The notes under the pieces are model-generated. The model was not told the origin of the DNA. It worked only from the letters and a program-made list of their open reading frames with translations, and ran no database searches. Made by a program: the position numbers and the translations under genes. From Halobacteriovoraceae bacterium (GTDB taxonomy: Bacteria > Bdellovibrionota > Bacteriovoracia > Bacteriovoracales > Bacteriovoracaceae), in assembly GCA_020635135.1 (NCBI GenBank), contig JACKAJ010000016.1, positions 558,001-622,000 of the forward strand: a DNA stretch of 64,000 nucleotides, written 5' to 3'. This document shows positions 16,909 through 25,073 of the stretch, piece after piece (the stretch's first letter is position 1; each line of letters begins with the position of its first letter).

Positions 16909-17529
16909 TTATCTAGCCTTAATAACTTTGACCACTGTTTCTCCAAAGAGTTTTGATGATAATGGGTCACGCCCTGTGATTAGATTCTGATCAACTATGA
17001 CAAAAGGCTTTCCGCTTTCACCTGAAAAATACTCAACCTTGCCGAGCTCAACTAACAACCCTTTAACCCTCTTATAGCCTGTAGCCTTTCTTCCAACAGC
17101 AATAGGCTTTCCAGAACCACTCAAGTTGTTGGCCACTCCTAATAGCCCAGTTGATGAACACAATAATGCAGTTACCTTACCTTCTGTCATGAAGTGAGTA
17201 AGAAGCTTATGAACATTTTCATTTGGAAAAAAATCTTCCCAAGCCCCATTTCCTCCAGCAAAAACGATGGCATCATATTTACTGGCAACTACTTTATCAA
17301 AAGTAATATCGGGATTAACTGATGGATATTGGTCTACTTGTCTTCTATCCGGTCTTACGGATGAATTGTACTTAGCCGCCGTGGTGATAGTAAAACCTGC
17401 TTTTTTAAATATCTTTAATGGCTCATAATATTCTGGAGCATAAAACCCATCAGAAACCATAAACAGAACTTTTGGAGCAGCAAAAACACTATTACAAGCT
17501 AACATAAAGACAAACATCAAACTTCTCAT
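16909..17529 (-). CDS. DJ-1/PfpI-family protein, secreted
   Basis: A signal peptide ends near SVFA. The DJ-1/PfpI core follows: VLFMVSDGFYAPEY, AIVFAGGNGAWEDF and the nucleophile elbow TALLCSSTGLLG with the Cys. Members act as glyoxalases, deglycases or chaperones. A periplasmic form is less common. The ATG at 17529 follows GAGGAG. A LysR-family regulator is divergent, with about 105 bp between the starts, so it probably controls this gene. Confidence 0.88.
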   Translation of the reverse strand: MRSLMFVFMLACNSVFAAPKVLFMVSDGFYAPEYYEPLKIFKKAGFTITTAAKYNSSVRPDRRQVDQYPSVNPDITFDKVVASKYDAIVFAGGNGAWEDFFPNENVHKLLTHFMTEGKVTALLCSSTGLLGVANNLSGSGKPIAVGRKATGYKRVKGLLVELGKVEYFSGESGKPFVIVDQNLITGRDPLSSKLFGETVVKVIKAR

Positions 17530-17588
17530 AAACAAAACTCCTCTTGCTATCGGTCAAATTACTTGCTATTTATACCCCAACACGGTGT

Positions 17589-17605
17589 ATTTAAATAATT
17601 TAAAT
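17589..17605. promoter_or_regulatory. Candidate LysR operator
   Basis: Two copies of palindromic ATTTAAAT separated by one base, in the intergenic space between the DJ-1-type gene and its divergent LysR gene. Position and symmetry suit a LysR-type site; binding is not demonstrated. Confidence 0.4.
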
Positions 17606-17634
17606 ATCAAATAACATCTATAAGAAAAACTTAT

Positions 17635-18555
17635 ATGCTAGATCTTAATAAATTCCTTTATTTTCAAGAAGTTGCTCGGCTTGGCTCCATATCTTCGGCC
17701 TCAAAAAGTTTGCATATTTCTCAGCCAGCTTTGAGCTTGCAAATCAAAGCTTTAGAGGAACAAATAGGAGAAGAACTTTTTATTAGATCCGGCAGAAGCT
17801 TGATTCTTACTCCCCTAGGGCGAGAATTATCTCTCAAGGCCCACGAGTTAACCAATTGGGAACAAGAAGTTAGTGATTTAATTCAAAACGAAAAAAAGTT
17901 AAGTGGAGAGATTAAAATTGGAACATACACAACAGCATCGAGCTACCTTTTATCAAACCCTGTTAAAAACTTCTTAAATGCCAATCCCAAAGTCTCTATA
18001 AATTACAACTATCAAACAACAGAGGAAATTCTAAGGAAGCTAAAACATTATGAACTCGACTGCGCAATCTTATCAGGCGTAAAACAGGCTCAAGACTTTG
18101 ATTTTCAGTTAATTCTAAGAACCAAAATGCTGCTCGTCACCTCCGTCTCATATAACGCCCCTAAATCAATCAATGCAAAGCAAATAGAAGACCTCGACTT
18201 CCTTAGTTATTCTATCCCTGAGGATTACTGCTACCTCGACATTCAAAAAAAATTTAGAAAACACCTTGCTAAATCTACCAAGCCAATTACCACAGAAAAC
18301 TTTGAAACTCTCAAACAGGGCGTTATTTCAGGAGCAGGCGTATCCTTTATACCTGAGTACATTATTAAAAAAGAGCTAGATGAAAAAATCATCAGAAAAA
18401 TAAAGATCAAAGATAAAAAAGAAATGGAAATTGATTTTTACTTTATTAACCTTTCCAAGCGAAAAAGCATTCCTAAAATTCAATCTTTTAAAGATCTCCT
18501 TATCGACTACTTTTCTTCTTATGATCATTATAGTTCAGGCCAAGGAGATATTTGA
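17635..18555 (+). CDS. LysR-family transcriptional regulator
   Basis: 306 residues. N-terminal winged helix (FLYFQEVARLGSISSASKSL, ISQPALSLQIKALEEQIG, LFIRSGRSLILTPLG) and a C-terminal periplasmic-binding-type effector domain. It has no ribosome-binding site; TATAAG at 17619-17624 suggests a leaderless mRNA. The divergent DJ-1-family gene is the likely target. Confidence 0.9.
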   Translation: MLDLNKFLYFQEVARLGSISSASKSLHISQPALSLQIKALEEQIGEELFIRSGRSLILTPLGRELSLKAHELTNWEQEVSDLIQNEKKLSGEIKIGTYTTASSYLLSNPVKNFLNANPKVSINYNYQTTEEILRKLKHYELDCAILSGVKQAQDFDFQLILRTKMLLVTSVSYNAPKSINAKQIEDLDFLSYSIPEDYCYLDIQKKFRKHLAKSTKPITTENFETLKQGVISGAGVSFIPEYIIKKELDEKIIRKIKIKDKKEMEIDFYFINLSKRKSIPKIQSFKDLLIDYFSSYDHYSSGQGDI

Positions 18556-18589
18556 ACGGAAAACTCGGTTCAGAAAAACACAGCTTTTC

Positions 18590-18675
18590 TATGACAGTTG
18601 ATTTTGAGGATATTTTGAGATTTTGCCCGATATTCTTGAACTAAAAATATCGGGTTTTGGGATCATGACCAGTGA
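18590..18675. repeat. 3' repeat R3 with terminator-like hairpin
   Basis: Resembles the 3' part of repeat R1 at 19643-19770, including ATGACCAGTGATTAA (ATGACTAGTGATTAA in R1). A 9-bp stem CCCGATATT (18626-18634) pairs with 18646-18654 and is followed by TTTT on the plus strand, so it may terminate both the LysR gene and the convergent secreted-protease-like gene. Confidence 0.55.
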
Positions 18676-19554
18676 TTAATATTCTAACCTCTTTCCTTCG
18701 TCATAAAGATTGCAGTCATCCGCTTCTAAATCTAATTCATAGTGGTTATCAAGACAGTTGTAAAAAACACTTACGTCTGAGCCAAAACTTAAGGGTTTAT
18801 TGTAATACTTTTTATATAAAGTCCTATTATATCCAAGGTTTTTATAAAAACGATAGCGTCCTATAAAAGGTATGAAAGACCAATCTAAAGTTTCACCGAT
18901 TCTAATACCAGGGCCTCCAGTATTGGTGGCGAGAACTTCATTGGTTTTTTCATTAATAATAATTGCTCCTGATAAACCTGGTTCTGAAACACAGTCGTGA
19001 TAAACATAGAGATTTTTTAATATGTTTACTGAATTAATTTCATTCATATAGGTGTAGCCCCCACTTAAATCAATTGTGCACTTTTGAATCTTATGTATTG
19101 GAAGTCCTGTATTGAAAATAATTTTTGTTCCAATCGGAGCTACTTTAGCTGCTAATGGTCTACTAATTCTGATATTATGCAATTTTGCAAGCTCATCATA
19201 TGTTAATTTTAGTTCAAAGAGTATTTTGTCGTGATGAGTATTTGCAGCATAAAGAATTCTCTTCACACGTAGTTGCACTTCGTTCCCATCTTTATCGTAA
19301 AGATGAACATAATCATATCTTTTAAGGACATCTAGATTGTAAACATAAAAACCTCTCATCATTTGATGGCAATGTGCACAGGCTAAAACCAAAGCTTTTG
19401 AATTTTTTCTTTCTTCAAAAGTTCGTCCTTTAAAGTGAACAAGAATAGCCGGATAACCCATTGAACGACCAAACCCTTCTTCTCCTGCGAAGACGTAAAA
19501 CGAAGAAGAAAAACAATAGATGAGAACAAGTATTAAAATTAATTTTTTTGCCAC
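18676..19554 (-). CDS. Secreted trypsin-like peptidase homologue
   Basis: The start is GTG 19554, six bases after AAGGAG; longer forms lack a ribosome-binding site. The signal peptide ends near YVFAG. The pattern fits a trypsin fold: ALVLACAHCHQ (His), ANTHHDKILFEL (Asp) and EPGLSGAIII (Ser in GxSG), in the right order and spacing. The Cys pair in ACAHCH and later Cys in KCTIDL, HDCVS, YNCLD and DDCNL suggest disulfides. Activity is inferred. It is the last of three same-strand genes for secreted proteins whose 3' regions are related. Confidence 0.72.
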   Translation of the reverse strand: MAKKLILILVLIYCFSSSFYVFAGEEGFGRSMGYPAILVHFKGRTFEERKNSKALVLACAHCHQMMRGFYVYNLDVLKRYDYVHLYDKDGNEVQLRVKRILYAANTHHDKILFELKLTYDELAKLHNIRISRPLAAKVAPIGTKIIFNTGLPIHKIQKCTIDLSGGYTYMNEINSVNILKNLYVYHDCVSEPGLSGAIIINEKTNEVLATNTGGPGIRIGETLDWSFIPFIGRYRFYKNLGYNRTLYKKYYNKPLSFGSDVSVFYNCLDNHYELDLEADDCNLYDEGKRLEY

Positions 19555-19642
19555 AAAAATCTCCTTGACTAATTTTTTATCTAGCAAAAGTTCAAGGGGA
19601 AGTAAATTTAGTTTAAATATGGCTATAAATTTATCAAAAGAA

Positions 19643-19770
19643 TTTTGACCAGGTGTCTTTTATTTAATTCTGAGCCATTGAGTAACAGGTAAAAATGACG
19701 AAATTTAGAGATCTTGCCCATTATTCCTGAGGTTCAAGAGCTTGGCTTTGAGAGTATGACTAGTGATTAA
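19643..19770. repeat. 3' repeat R1
   Basis: About 128 bp between two secreted-protein genes. Its first 88 bp align with R2 at 20235-20322 (for example CTGAGCCATTGAGTAAC versus CTGAGCTATTGAATAAC), and its last part aligns with R3 at 18590-18675. It lies just downstream (minus-strand sense) of the 19780-20145 gene. Confidence 0.6.
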
Positions 19771-19779
19771 AAATCGAGC

Positions 19780-20145
19780 TTATTGAAACCCGTCAAAAGT
19801 TTCACCATCACGATTTAACTTTGTTTTCAGCCTACAGCTCTTATTAACTCTAAACTTCTTAGAGGCAAATACCTTGTCTCCTGTTTCTAGCTCGAATGGC
19901 AAAAGAGCAATAAACTTAGTCTTAGCTCTATTTAAATGAGTAACTTGTACTTCATCAGGTAGAAGTTCTGCGCTTGGACCTTCTACATCTTGCTTGGTTT
20001 CACCACTGGGTTTGCTGCTGTATTCTACCCACCAATCCTTAACTTCTTCTTTAATTAAGCCAATCTTTACCTTGTAGTCACAAGCTGAGAATGCAAAATT
20101 TTGAGTTGTTAGTACAAAGCTAATTGCTAAAAATAGTTTAACCAT
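19780..20145 (-). CDS. Small secreted protein, unknown
   Basis: 121 residues. The signal peptide ends near FAFSA; the mature part has two Cys (SACDYKV and KSCRLK) and charged strands. AGGAGG precedes the ATG. No family is recognised. It is the second gene of the tandem set of secreted-protein genes with related downstream repeats. Confidence 0.72.
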   Translation of the reverse strand: MVKLFLAISFVLTTQNFAFSACDYKVKIGLIKEEVKDWWVEYSSKPSGETKQDVEGPSAELLPDEVQVTHLNRAKTKFIALLPFELETGDKVFASKKFRVNKSCRLKTKLNRDGETFDGFQ

Positions 20146-20234
20146 ATTTTCCTCCTATAATAAGCTCTGTTGATATAGAAAAAGAAATAGATTTGCAAGA
20201 AGAATGAATTTTGGTTGCCCGCATGACAAAAAAA

Positions 20235-20322
20235 TTTTGAGCAGGAGCCCCTAATTTAAGCCTGAGCTATTGAATAACGGGTGAAAAAGTAAATTTTTGA
20301 GTTTTTGACCGAAATTCCTGTG
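20235..20322. repeat. 3' repeat R2
   Basis: About 88 bp clearly related to R1 at 19643 with scattered substitutions and small gaps. It is followed directly by the 24-bp tandem and palindromic repeat at 20323-20423, all within the 3' region of the secreted-protein gene at 20440-20805. Confidence 0.6.
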
Positions 20323-20423
20323 TACTTTAGGTGCCTGCAGACTTTTTACTTTAGGTGCCTGCAGACTTTTTGTCTTTCAATGCACTAGACGCATCGTCAG
20401 CAAAAGATCTACTGGCACTAAAT
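20323..20423. repeat. Palindromic repeat family, copy A, with 24-bp tandem
   Basis: Two exact 24-bp tandem units (20323-20346 and 20347-20370, containing AGGTGCCTGCAGAC) lead into an imperfect palindrome whose arms are GTGCCTGCAGACTTTTTG and the complement of CAAAAGATCTACTGGCAC. Related copies are at 24915-24988 and 55469-55534. All three lie at 3' ends of genes, so they may act as terminators or mRNA-stabilising hairpins. Confidence 0.65.
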
Positions 20424-20439
20424 TATAACTTGCTTGTAA

Positions 20440-20805
20440 TTATTCACATTCAAATACACCGGCGAATGAACCAATGTAGTTTCCTTCAGGATAAGAACGG
20501 ACTGTAAACATGTGATCGCCTACGTCTCCATAAATTCCTTCCAATTCCATTGAATAGCCTTCAGAAGCTAAAATAAGATCTAACGAATCATCTTCTGCAT
20601 CATAGTCGAGATCTCCATAGACGACACAAAGATCTATTTCTACCTCATAGTCTTCATCTGCTTCAAGTTTACCAAATTCTTCAATCAACTCAGAAGCATC
20701 TTCTTTTTGCTTCACTGATTCGCCAAGAATCTTATACGCAATCATGTCGCGAGCAAAGCTTGTTGAAATTCCTAGAAATAAAGTTACAAAAAAAACTGTT
20801 TTCAT
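20440..20805 (-). CDS. Small acidic secreted protein
   Basis: About 121 residues from the ATG at 20805, downstream of GGAGG. The signal peptide ends near TSFA; the mature protein is strongly acidic (EADEDYEVEIDLCVVYGDLD) with two Cys. No family is recognised. It is the first gene of the tandem set of three. Confidence 0.7.
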   Translation of the reverse strand: MKTVFFVTLFLGISTSFARDMIAYKILGESVKQKEDASELIEEFGKLEADEDYEVEIDLCVVYGDLDYDAEDDSLDLILASEGYSMELEGIYGDVGDHMFTVRSYPEGNYIGSFAGVFECE

Positions 20806-20997
20806 CATTCCTCCATTTTTGGTTATGATTGACCTCATCATTTAATCGACTTGTATCGACGAGCTATTTAAAAGTCCAAATCTATTACATTGCTCTGTAA
20901 ATAAAGCGTGGACTAGGAATTCCACGGAAAAAATGACTATAGTTCTTGATTTTATCTTTGAGCTTTTGTAGAAATAATTTCGATTAAGGGAGGTCAT

Positions 20998-21306
20998 ATG
21001 GGAGCGAAATGCCCGTTTTTTATCCAGTATCTAAAAGAAGAGCTTGATCAACGGAAATTAAGAAATTCCAATTACTCCCACCGGGCCTTTTCTCAATGGC
21101 TTGAAGTAGATCCGAGTTTTCTCTCAAAAGTCTTTTCTAGACAAAGGGTCTTCTCCCTCAAAGTTGCCGACTCAATTATACGTAAATTAAACCCCGATGA
21201 TTCTGAAATGAGAGAAAAGTTTTTAACATCAGTCTCTGAAGAAATGCGTTGTCACTCCCTCAATAAGTACGACACAGAACTCACCGATTGTCCGGGAACT
21301 CACTAA
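20998..21306 (+). CDS. Stand-alone CHP02147-type N-terminal DNA-binding domain
   Basis: 102 residues. FIQYLKEELDQRKLRNSNYS, then RAFSQWLEVDPSFLSKVFSRQRVFSL, match the N-terminal HTH-like region of the TIGR02147 family, which is expanded in Fibrobacter and Bdellovibrio-type bacteria. Usual members are about 260 residues; here the C-terminal domain is absent and the protein ends shortly after. GGGAGG lies four bases before the ATG. It is likely a regulator; the target is unknown. Confidence 0.75.
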   Translation: MGAKCPFFIQYLKEELDQRKLRNSNYSHRAFSQWLEVDPSFLSKVFSRQRVFSLKVADSIIRKLNPDDSEMREKFLTSVSEEMRCHSLNKYDTELTDCPGTH

Positions 21307-21368
21307 AAAATTAAAAAACTCTATTAAGAACTTAGATTAGAGATTGCTTAGTTGTATATAAAAATGCT

Positions 21369-22247
21369 ATGACCATTTCCAATATGGAAATAAATGAACT
21401 CAAATATTTTCTAGCGGTAGCCGAAGTCCAAAACGTCAATAGGGCTGCCATCAATATTGCTATCTCTCCTGGATCTTTAAGCAAAGCAATTGCCAAGCTG
21501 GAAAATGAACTGCAGGTGAAACTGTTCGAACGAGTCGGTCGCAATATTCAAATTACACCAGCGGGAAAATCTCTTCAGACAAAAGCTTCGCAAATCATTA
21601 ATTTAGAAGAGTCTGCACGCCTTGAAATCAGTGGAGAGATCCAAGAAATTAACGTCGTCATTTGCGGTGAAGAGCTCCTGGTTGCAGAGTATGGAGTCCT
21701 CTTATCTAATGAAATATTGCAACTCTACCCAAAGTCTAAAATTAAACTTTTATCTACCCACCATAAACATTCAACCCAAAAAATAATAAATGGTGAAGCT
21801 CATATTGCTTTAACAACAAGCAAACCTCATAAAGAATTAAATTCAAAGTTAATCGATAAAATCCAATTTAGTACCTGTATTGGAAAAAAGCACCCACTTT
21901 ATAAAAGCATTAAAAAGAATGAAAAAGTCCCTATTTCCACAGTTCTCCAATATCCTTTTGTCCTTCCTAACGAATATATGCTTGGAAAAACAAAAGAAAA
22001 CCAATCTGCCGATGGATGGCGAGACGATAAATTTCCACGAATTATATCCTATCAGGCTTCTAGTATAAAAATTCTTGAATCCCTTGTCCTATCAGGGAAG
22101 GCCATCGCCTATCTTCCTAATTACTTCGCTCAAAATCTCGATGTTGGTATATTAGATATTGAAGGTTGCCCTTATTTTTGTGAACAAAAAATCTATGCTG
22201 TTTGCCGAAACCCTCTCGAACTAGGATGGTTAAACCAAATCTGGTAA
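21369..22247 (+). CDS. LysR-family transcriptional regulator
   Basis: 292 residues with N-terminal winged helix (MEINELKYFLAVAEVQNVNR, ISPGSLSKAIAKLENEL, LFERVGRNIQITPAG) and an effector domain. There is no ribosome-binding site; TATATA at 21355-21360 ends eight bases before the ATG at 21369, suggesting a leaderless mRNA (ATG 21384 is an alternative). The 3' end overlaps the convergent PTPS-like gene by 18 bp, so it may control that operon. Confidence 0.88.
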   Translation: MTISNMEINELKYFLAVAEVQNVNRAAINIAISPGSLSKAIAKLENELQVKLFERVGRNIQITPAGKSLQTKASQIINLEESARLEISGEIQEINVVICGEELLVAEYGVLLSNEILQLYPKSKIKLLSTHHKHSTQKIINGEAHIALTTSKPHKELNSKLIDKIQFSTCIGKKHPLYKSIKKNEKVPISTVLQYPFVLPNEYMLGKTKENQSADGWRDDKFPRIISYQASSIKILESLVLSGKAIAYLPNYFAQNLDVGILDIEGCPYFCEQKIYAVCRNPLELGWLNQIW

Positions 22248-22721
22248 TTCAACTTCTTTAATAAAACTCTGTCCAGGTCCAGAGGAAATCTTCAAACTCA
22301 TTTTTGCGACGTTTAAAAGAATTGTCTGTGCGGTCTCTCTGTAAATTCTCTCTAGTATATATTCACCGAAACATTCAAGAGTTGTGTTTACTATAGGCAA
22401 TAAGACGATATCTCTTTTTAAAAACTTCATTTCGTCATTATCAAAGCTTACATAAATGCAATTATCTTTTTCTTTCAATTCAAGAAATGGTGAATTTAGT
22501 TGGAGAATAAATTTTTCATCTAAAAATTGACATATTTCACGTAATTTCTTTTTTATATCTCTATAATTAAAGGCCATCCCATTTTTAATATTTCTCAACT
22601 CAAGAGAAAACTTTAAGTTGTAATTATGGCCATGAATATTTTCTCTTTCTTTCTCTGAAAAAATAGTAAAATGGGCTATGGAAAATTTCATATCTTCTTT
22701 AAAGAGCTCAATCATCTGCAC
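22230..22721 (-). CDS. 6-pyruvoyl-tetrahydropterin synthase/QueD-like protein lacking catalytic residues
   Basis: 163 residues. The T-fold signature is clear: zinc ligands in FSIAHF and HGHNY, AFNYRDIKKKLREI, LDEKFILQLNSPF and the substrate-anchor region NTTLECFGEYI. The catalytic Cys expected four residues before HGH is absent (FSEKERENIHGHNY), and the LDH motif reads LDEK. So zinc and pterin binding look intact but the known chemistry does not. The GTG start follows AGAGGG and is one base from the upstream gene's stop. Confidence 0.82.
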   Translation of the reverse strand: MQMIELFKEDMKFSIAHFTIFSEKERENIHGHNYNLKFSLELRNIKNGMAFNYRDIKKKLREICQFLDEKFILQLNSPFLELKEKDNCIYVSFDNDEMKFLKRDIVLLPIVNTTLECFGEYILERIYRETAQTILLNVAKMSLKISSGPGQSFIKEVELPDLV

Positions 22722-22722
22722 T

Positions 22723-23769
22723 TCAATACCCTCTTAATAATCGAGAGAAGAGCCTTTCTCCGATTTTTTCTTCCATCCCCTCATACACGAGAGAGCTTTT
22801 GATTTCCCTTACCATCGTTTCAACTAGCTCTTTGGCTTTCTCAATGACTTTATCTTGCTTCATCTTTGAACGTGATAGTAAAATAATTTGCTCAAAAGTT
22901 TTGGGGAATTTTGAAAGTGTACAAGGGTAATTGGCAGGAACATCATTTCTATCAATACTTTCCAGTACTGTATCTAGAACGAGGTTATGATTTTTTGAAT
23001 CATAACTAGGTGGCTGGGCCAAATCATCGAGAATGACTCCCGCTGTATAGGGAAGAATCAATGAAGCAATTGTTGGAACTTCTACTTCAGCAATTATTTT
23101 TTTTATTTTCATTTCAACACTTTGAGCTGTCTGAGAGAGTTTTTCCCAAGGTTCACTTCTGATATTTGCGACATGGGCAATAAAGTCATGAGTTCCTAGG
23201 AATGCCAGTTGCTTATTTTTAATTAATCTAGCGAATAGAATCGTATCGTTGTTCTCAAGCTCCCAAAAATTAGTTTGATAGTACTCTTTTTGTGGATCAA
23301 AGCCTCCAAAAATCGAATTGATGGCCCAGTCTCTCACTATTGTTAGTTCAATTCCCTTAAGGGCAGCAATTTTAAAAACAGCTTCGGGAAAAATAACCAA
23401 AGATTTCACTGTCCCATCGGGATTGAATGAGTAATCTGGATGAAGAAGTTCCCTAACCCCATAAGCTTTAATTTCAAGAGACTTCGAAAAAGTGGATTCA
23501 ATTTCAACACCGTAGGAATTCTTCATTTTCACTAATCTTCCTACTAATGAACTGCGAGGAACAACTTTACCCGTTGTTGAATCAAATAAAAATCTTGCAG
23601 TTTCATCGTTAGGAGAACCAACTTCTCTTAAGATTCCATAGGATGAAAGGAGAGAGGAGAAAGAAAAATCATAAGACAAAGGGGTAACCTGTGAAAGACT
23701 TTTAACTCTATCATGAAGTTCATGTCTGGTTTTTTCATCTATTTCATAAGTTCTCAGTCTTGTGTTCAT
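22723..23769 (-). CDS. Unknown 348-residue protein coupled to the PTPS-like gene
   Basis: No family is recognised. The sequence is soluble, with no signal peptide or membrane segment, and contains LVIFPEAVFKIAALKGIEL, FLGTHDFIAHVANI and LILPYTAGVILDDLAQPP. The C-terminal third is helical and charged. It sits between a small secreted protein gene (19 bp gap) and the PTPS-like gene (one-base gap), so it probably works with the latter. The HD pair in GTHDFIAH could bind metal, but this is speculation. Confidence 0.72.
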   Translation of the reverse strand: MNTRLRTYEIDEKTRHELHDRVKSLSQVTPLSYDFSFSSLLSSYGILREVGSPNDETARFLFDSTTGKVVPRSSLVGRLVKMKNSYGVEIESTFSKSLEIKAYGVRELLHPDYSFNPDGTVKSLVIFPEAVFKIAALKGIELTIVRDWAINSIFGGFDPQKEYYQTNFWELENNDTILFARLIKNKQLAFLGTHDFIAHVANIRSEPWEKLSQTAQSVEMKIKKIIAEVEVPTIASLILPYTAGVILDDLAQPPSYDSKNHNLVLDTVLESIDRNDVPANYPCTLSKFPKTFEQIILLSRSKMKQDKVIEKAKELVETMVREIKSSLVYEGMEEKIGERLFSRLLRGY

Positions 23770-23788
23770 TTCTTAACTCCTCATTTGC

Positions 23789-24049
23789 TTAGCTAAGTGC
23801 ACTGAATATGCTTAAAACTTCTTTAGAATGCACAGTCCTATCTTTAATGATTGGGTCTGCATTAAAGTTCTTCGCTTTGCAGGCATCTGGCAGCTCAATC
23901 CATGATGAGGCCATGGACTTTTTCGTTTCTTGGTTTAATTTCACGACTTTTTGTAAATCTAAATTTTTGACTTGCTTGTCATTGGAACTATCGGTATGAA
24001 TAAATACTGAAAGTAATGCCAGAGCAGAAGTCATCATTTTTTGAAACAT
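23789..24049 (-). CDS. Small protein with N-terminal hydrophobic segment
   Basis: 86 residues. MMTSALALLSVFIH may act as a signal or anchor. AAAGGAG precedes the ATG. It is the first gene of the three-gene operon with the 348-residue protein and the PTPS-like protein. No family is recognised. Confidence 0.6.
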   Translation of the reverse strand: MFQKMMTSALALLSVFIHTDSSNDKQVKNLDLQKVVKLNQETKKSMASSWIELPDACKAKNFNADPIIKDRTVHSKEVLSIFSALS

Positions 24050-24214
24050 TTTGAGGTCTCCTTTAATCCTAAATCATTTTAGGAATACCCCAAATCTAAT
24101 CATCTTATCCCTTTATAAAAAGAAATATTTAAGAAACAATCATTTCCAAATAGTAAATAATCCAGAAGCCATTGAGCCTAGACTGATGCCCTCAATTTGC
24201 TATACACCTTACAC

Positions 24215-24919
24215 ATGAAAAATATTTTTATTAGCGGGATCAGCTCTGGGCTTGGCCTCGGACTAACGCAGTACTATTTGAACCAAGGTCACTCAGTTTA
24301 CGGGGTCAGTAGAAGACCTTGTCCTATAACCCACCCAAAACTAAAACACAGTAAACTCAATCTTATTGACTATCAATCCTATGAAAATGTTCTTAAAAAA
24401 CTCACATGTAATGTTTCCCTCTTTGATCTCATCATTTTAAATGCAGGAATTTTAGGAGATCTTACTGAGATAAAAAATTCCACTATCGAAAATATGAAAT
24501 CTGTTATGGATATTAACTTGTGGTCTCAGAAAGCTCTTATTGATTTTTTTCTTCAAAATAAACCAAAGATTCACCATATCCTGGCCATATCTTCAGGAGT
24601 TACTACAGATGTTAACACAGGTTGGTCTAGCTACTGGTTATCGAAAATTGCTCTCAACTCTTTAATAAATCTCTATGCTAAAGAAAACCCCGATGTCCTC
24701 TTTCACTCCATCGCTCCTGGGTTGATTGAAACACCCATGCTGAAATCCATACTCTCCAAATCAAACGAAAACTTGCCATCTCTTGAGTATATAAAAAATC
24801 AAAAAGAAAATGGACTCATCTTATCCCCATATCAATTTGCTGAAAAACTAGATGCTTTATCAGAAACAATCCAACAGTTTCCTTCTGGAAGTTTTGTCGA
24901 CAAACTGCTTTTGCTTTAG
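24215..24919 (+). CDS. Short-chain dehydrogenase/reductase
   Basis: 234 residues. Classical SDR: nucleotide-binding ISGISSGLGLGL, ILNAG, catalytic Ser in ISSGV, YWLSK (Y-x-x-x-K) and SIAPGLIETPM. There is no ribosome-binding site; TATACA at 24201-24206 ends eight bases before the ATG, implying a leaderless mRNA. It is divergent from the PTPS-like operon. In eukaryotes PTPS is followed by the SDR sepiapterin reductase, so a pterin link is a reasonable but unproven guess. The stop codon overlaps a palindromic repeat. Confidence 0.87.
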   Translation: MKNIFISGISSGLGLGLTQYYLNQGHSVYGVSRRPCPITHPKLKHSKLNLIDYQSYENVLKKLTCNVSLFDLIILNAGILGDLTEIKNSTIENMKSVMDINLWSQKALIDFFLQNKPKIHHILAISSGVTTDVNTGWSSYWLSKIALNSLINLYAKENPDVLFHSIAPGLIETPMLKSILSKSNENLPSLEYIKNQKENGLILSPYQFAEKLDALSETIQQFPSGSFVDKLLLL

Positions 24920-24988
24920 GTGCCAGCAGACTTTTTGTCTTTCAATGCACTAGATGCACTGTCAGCAAAAGATCTACTGGCACTAAAT
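24915..24988. repeat. Palindromic repeat family, copy B
   Basis: Begins inside the last codons of the SDR gene. Arms are GTGCCAGCAGACTTTTTG and the complement of CAAAAGATCTACTGGCAC. Nearly identical to copy A over about 70 bp. It separates two convergent genes, consistent with a bidirectional terminator. Confidence 0.65.
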
Positions 24989-25073
24989 TATGAAAAATTA
25001 CTAAAAAGTACAAGTTCTTACAGACTACAACGCCCAGCGCAAATGGATACTATAAAAGCTCGCCTAAAAAGAC

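Noticed and set aside
20323..20370. Two exact 24-bp tandem repeats as a possible CRISPR start
   Set aside because: Only two units with no spacer, both part of a palindromic 3' repeat; no cas genes in the window.
18590..20423. Integron attC sites behind the tandem secreted-protein genes
   Set aside because: No integron integrase and no recognisable R-box pairs (RYYYAAC/GTTRRRY) at the repeat ends; kept only as a cassette-like pattern.
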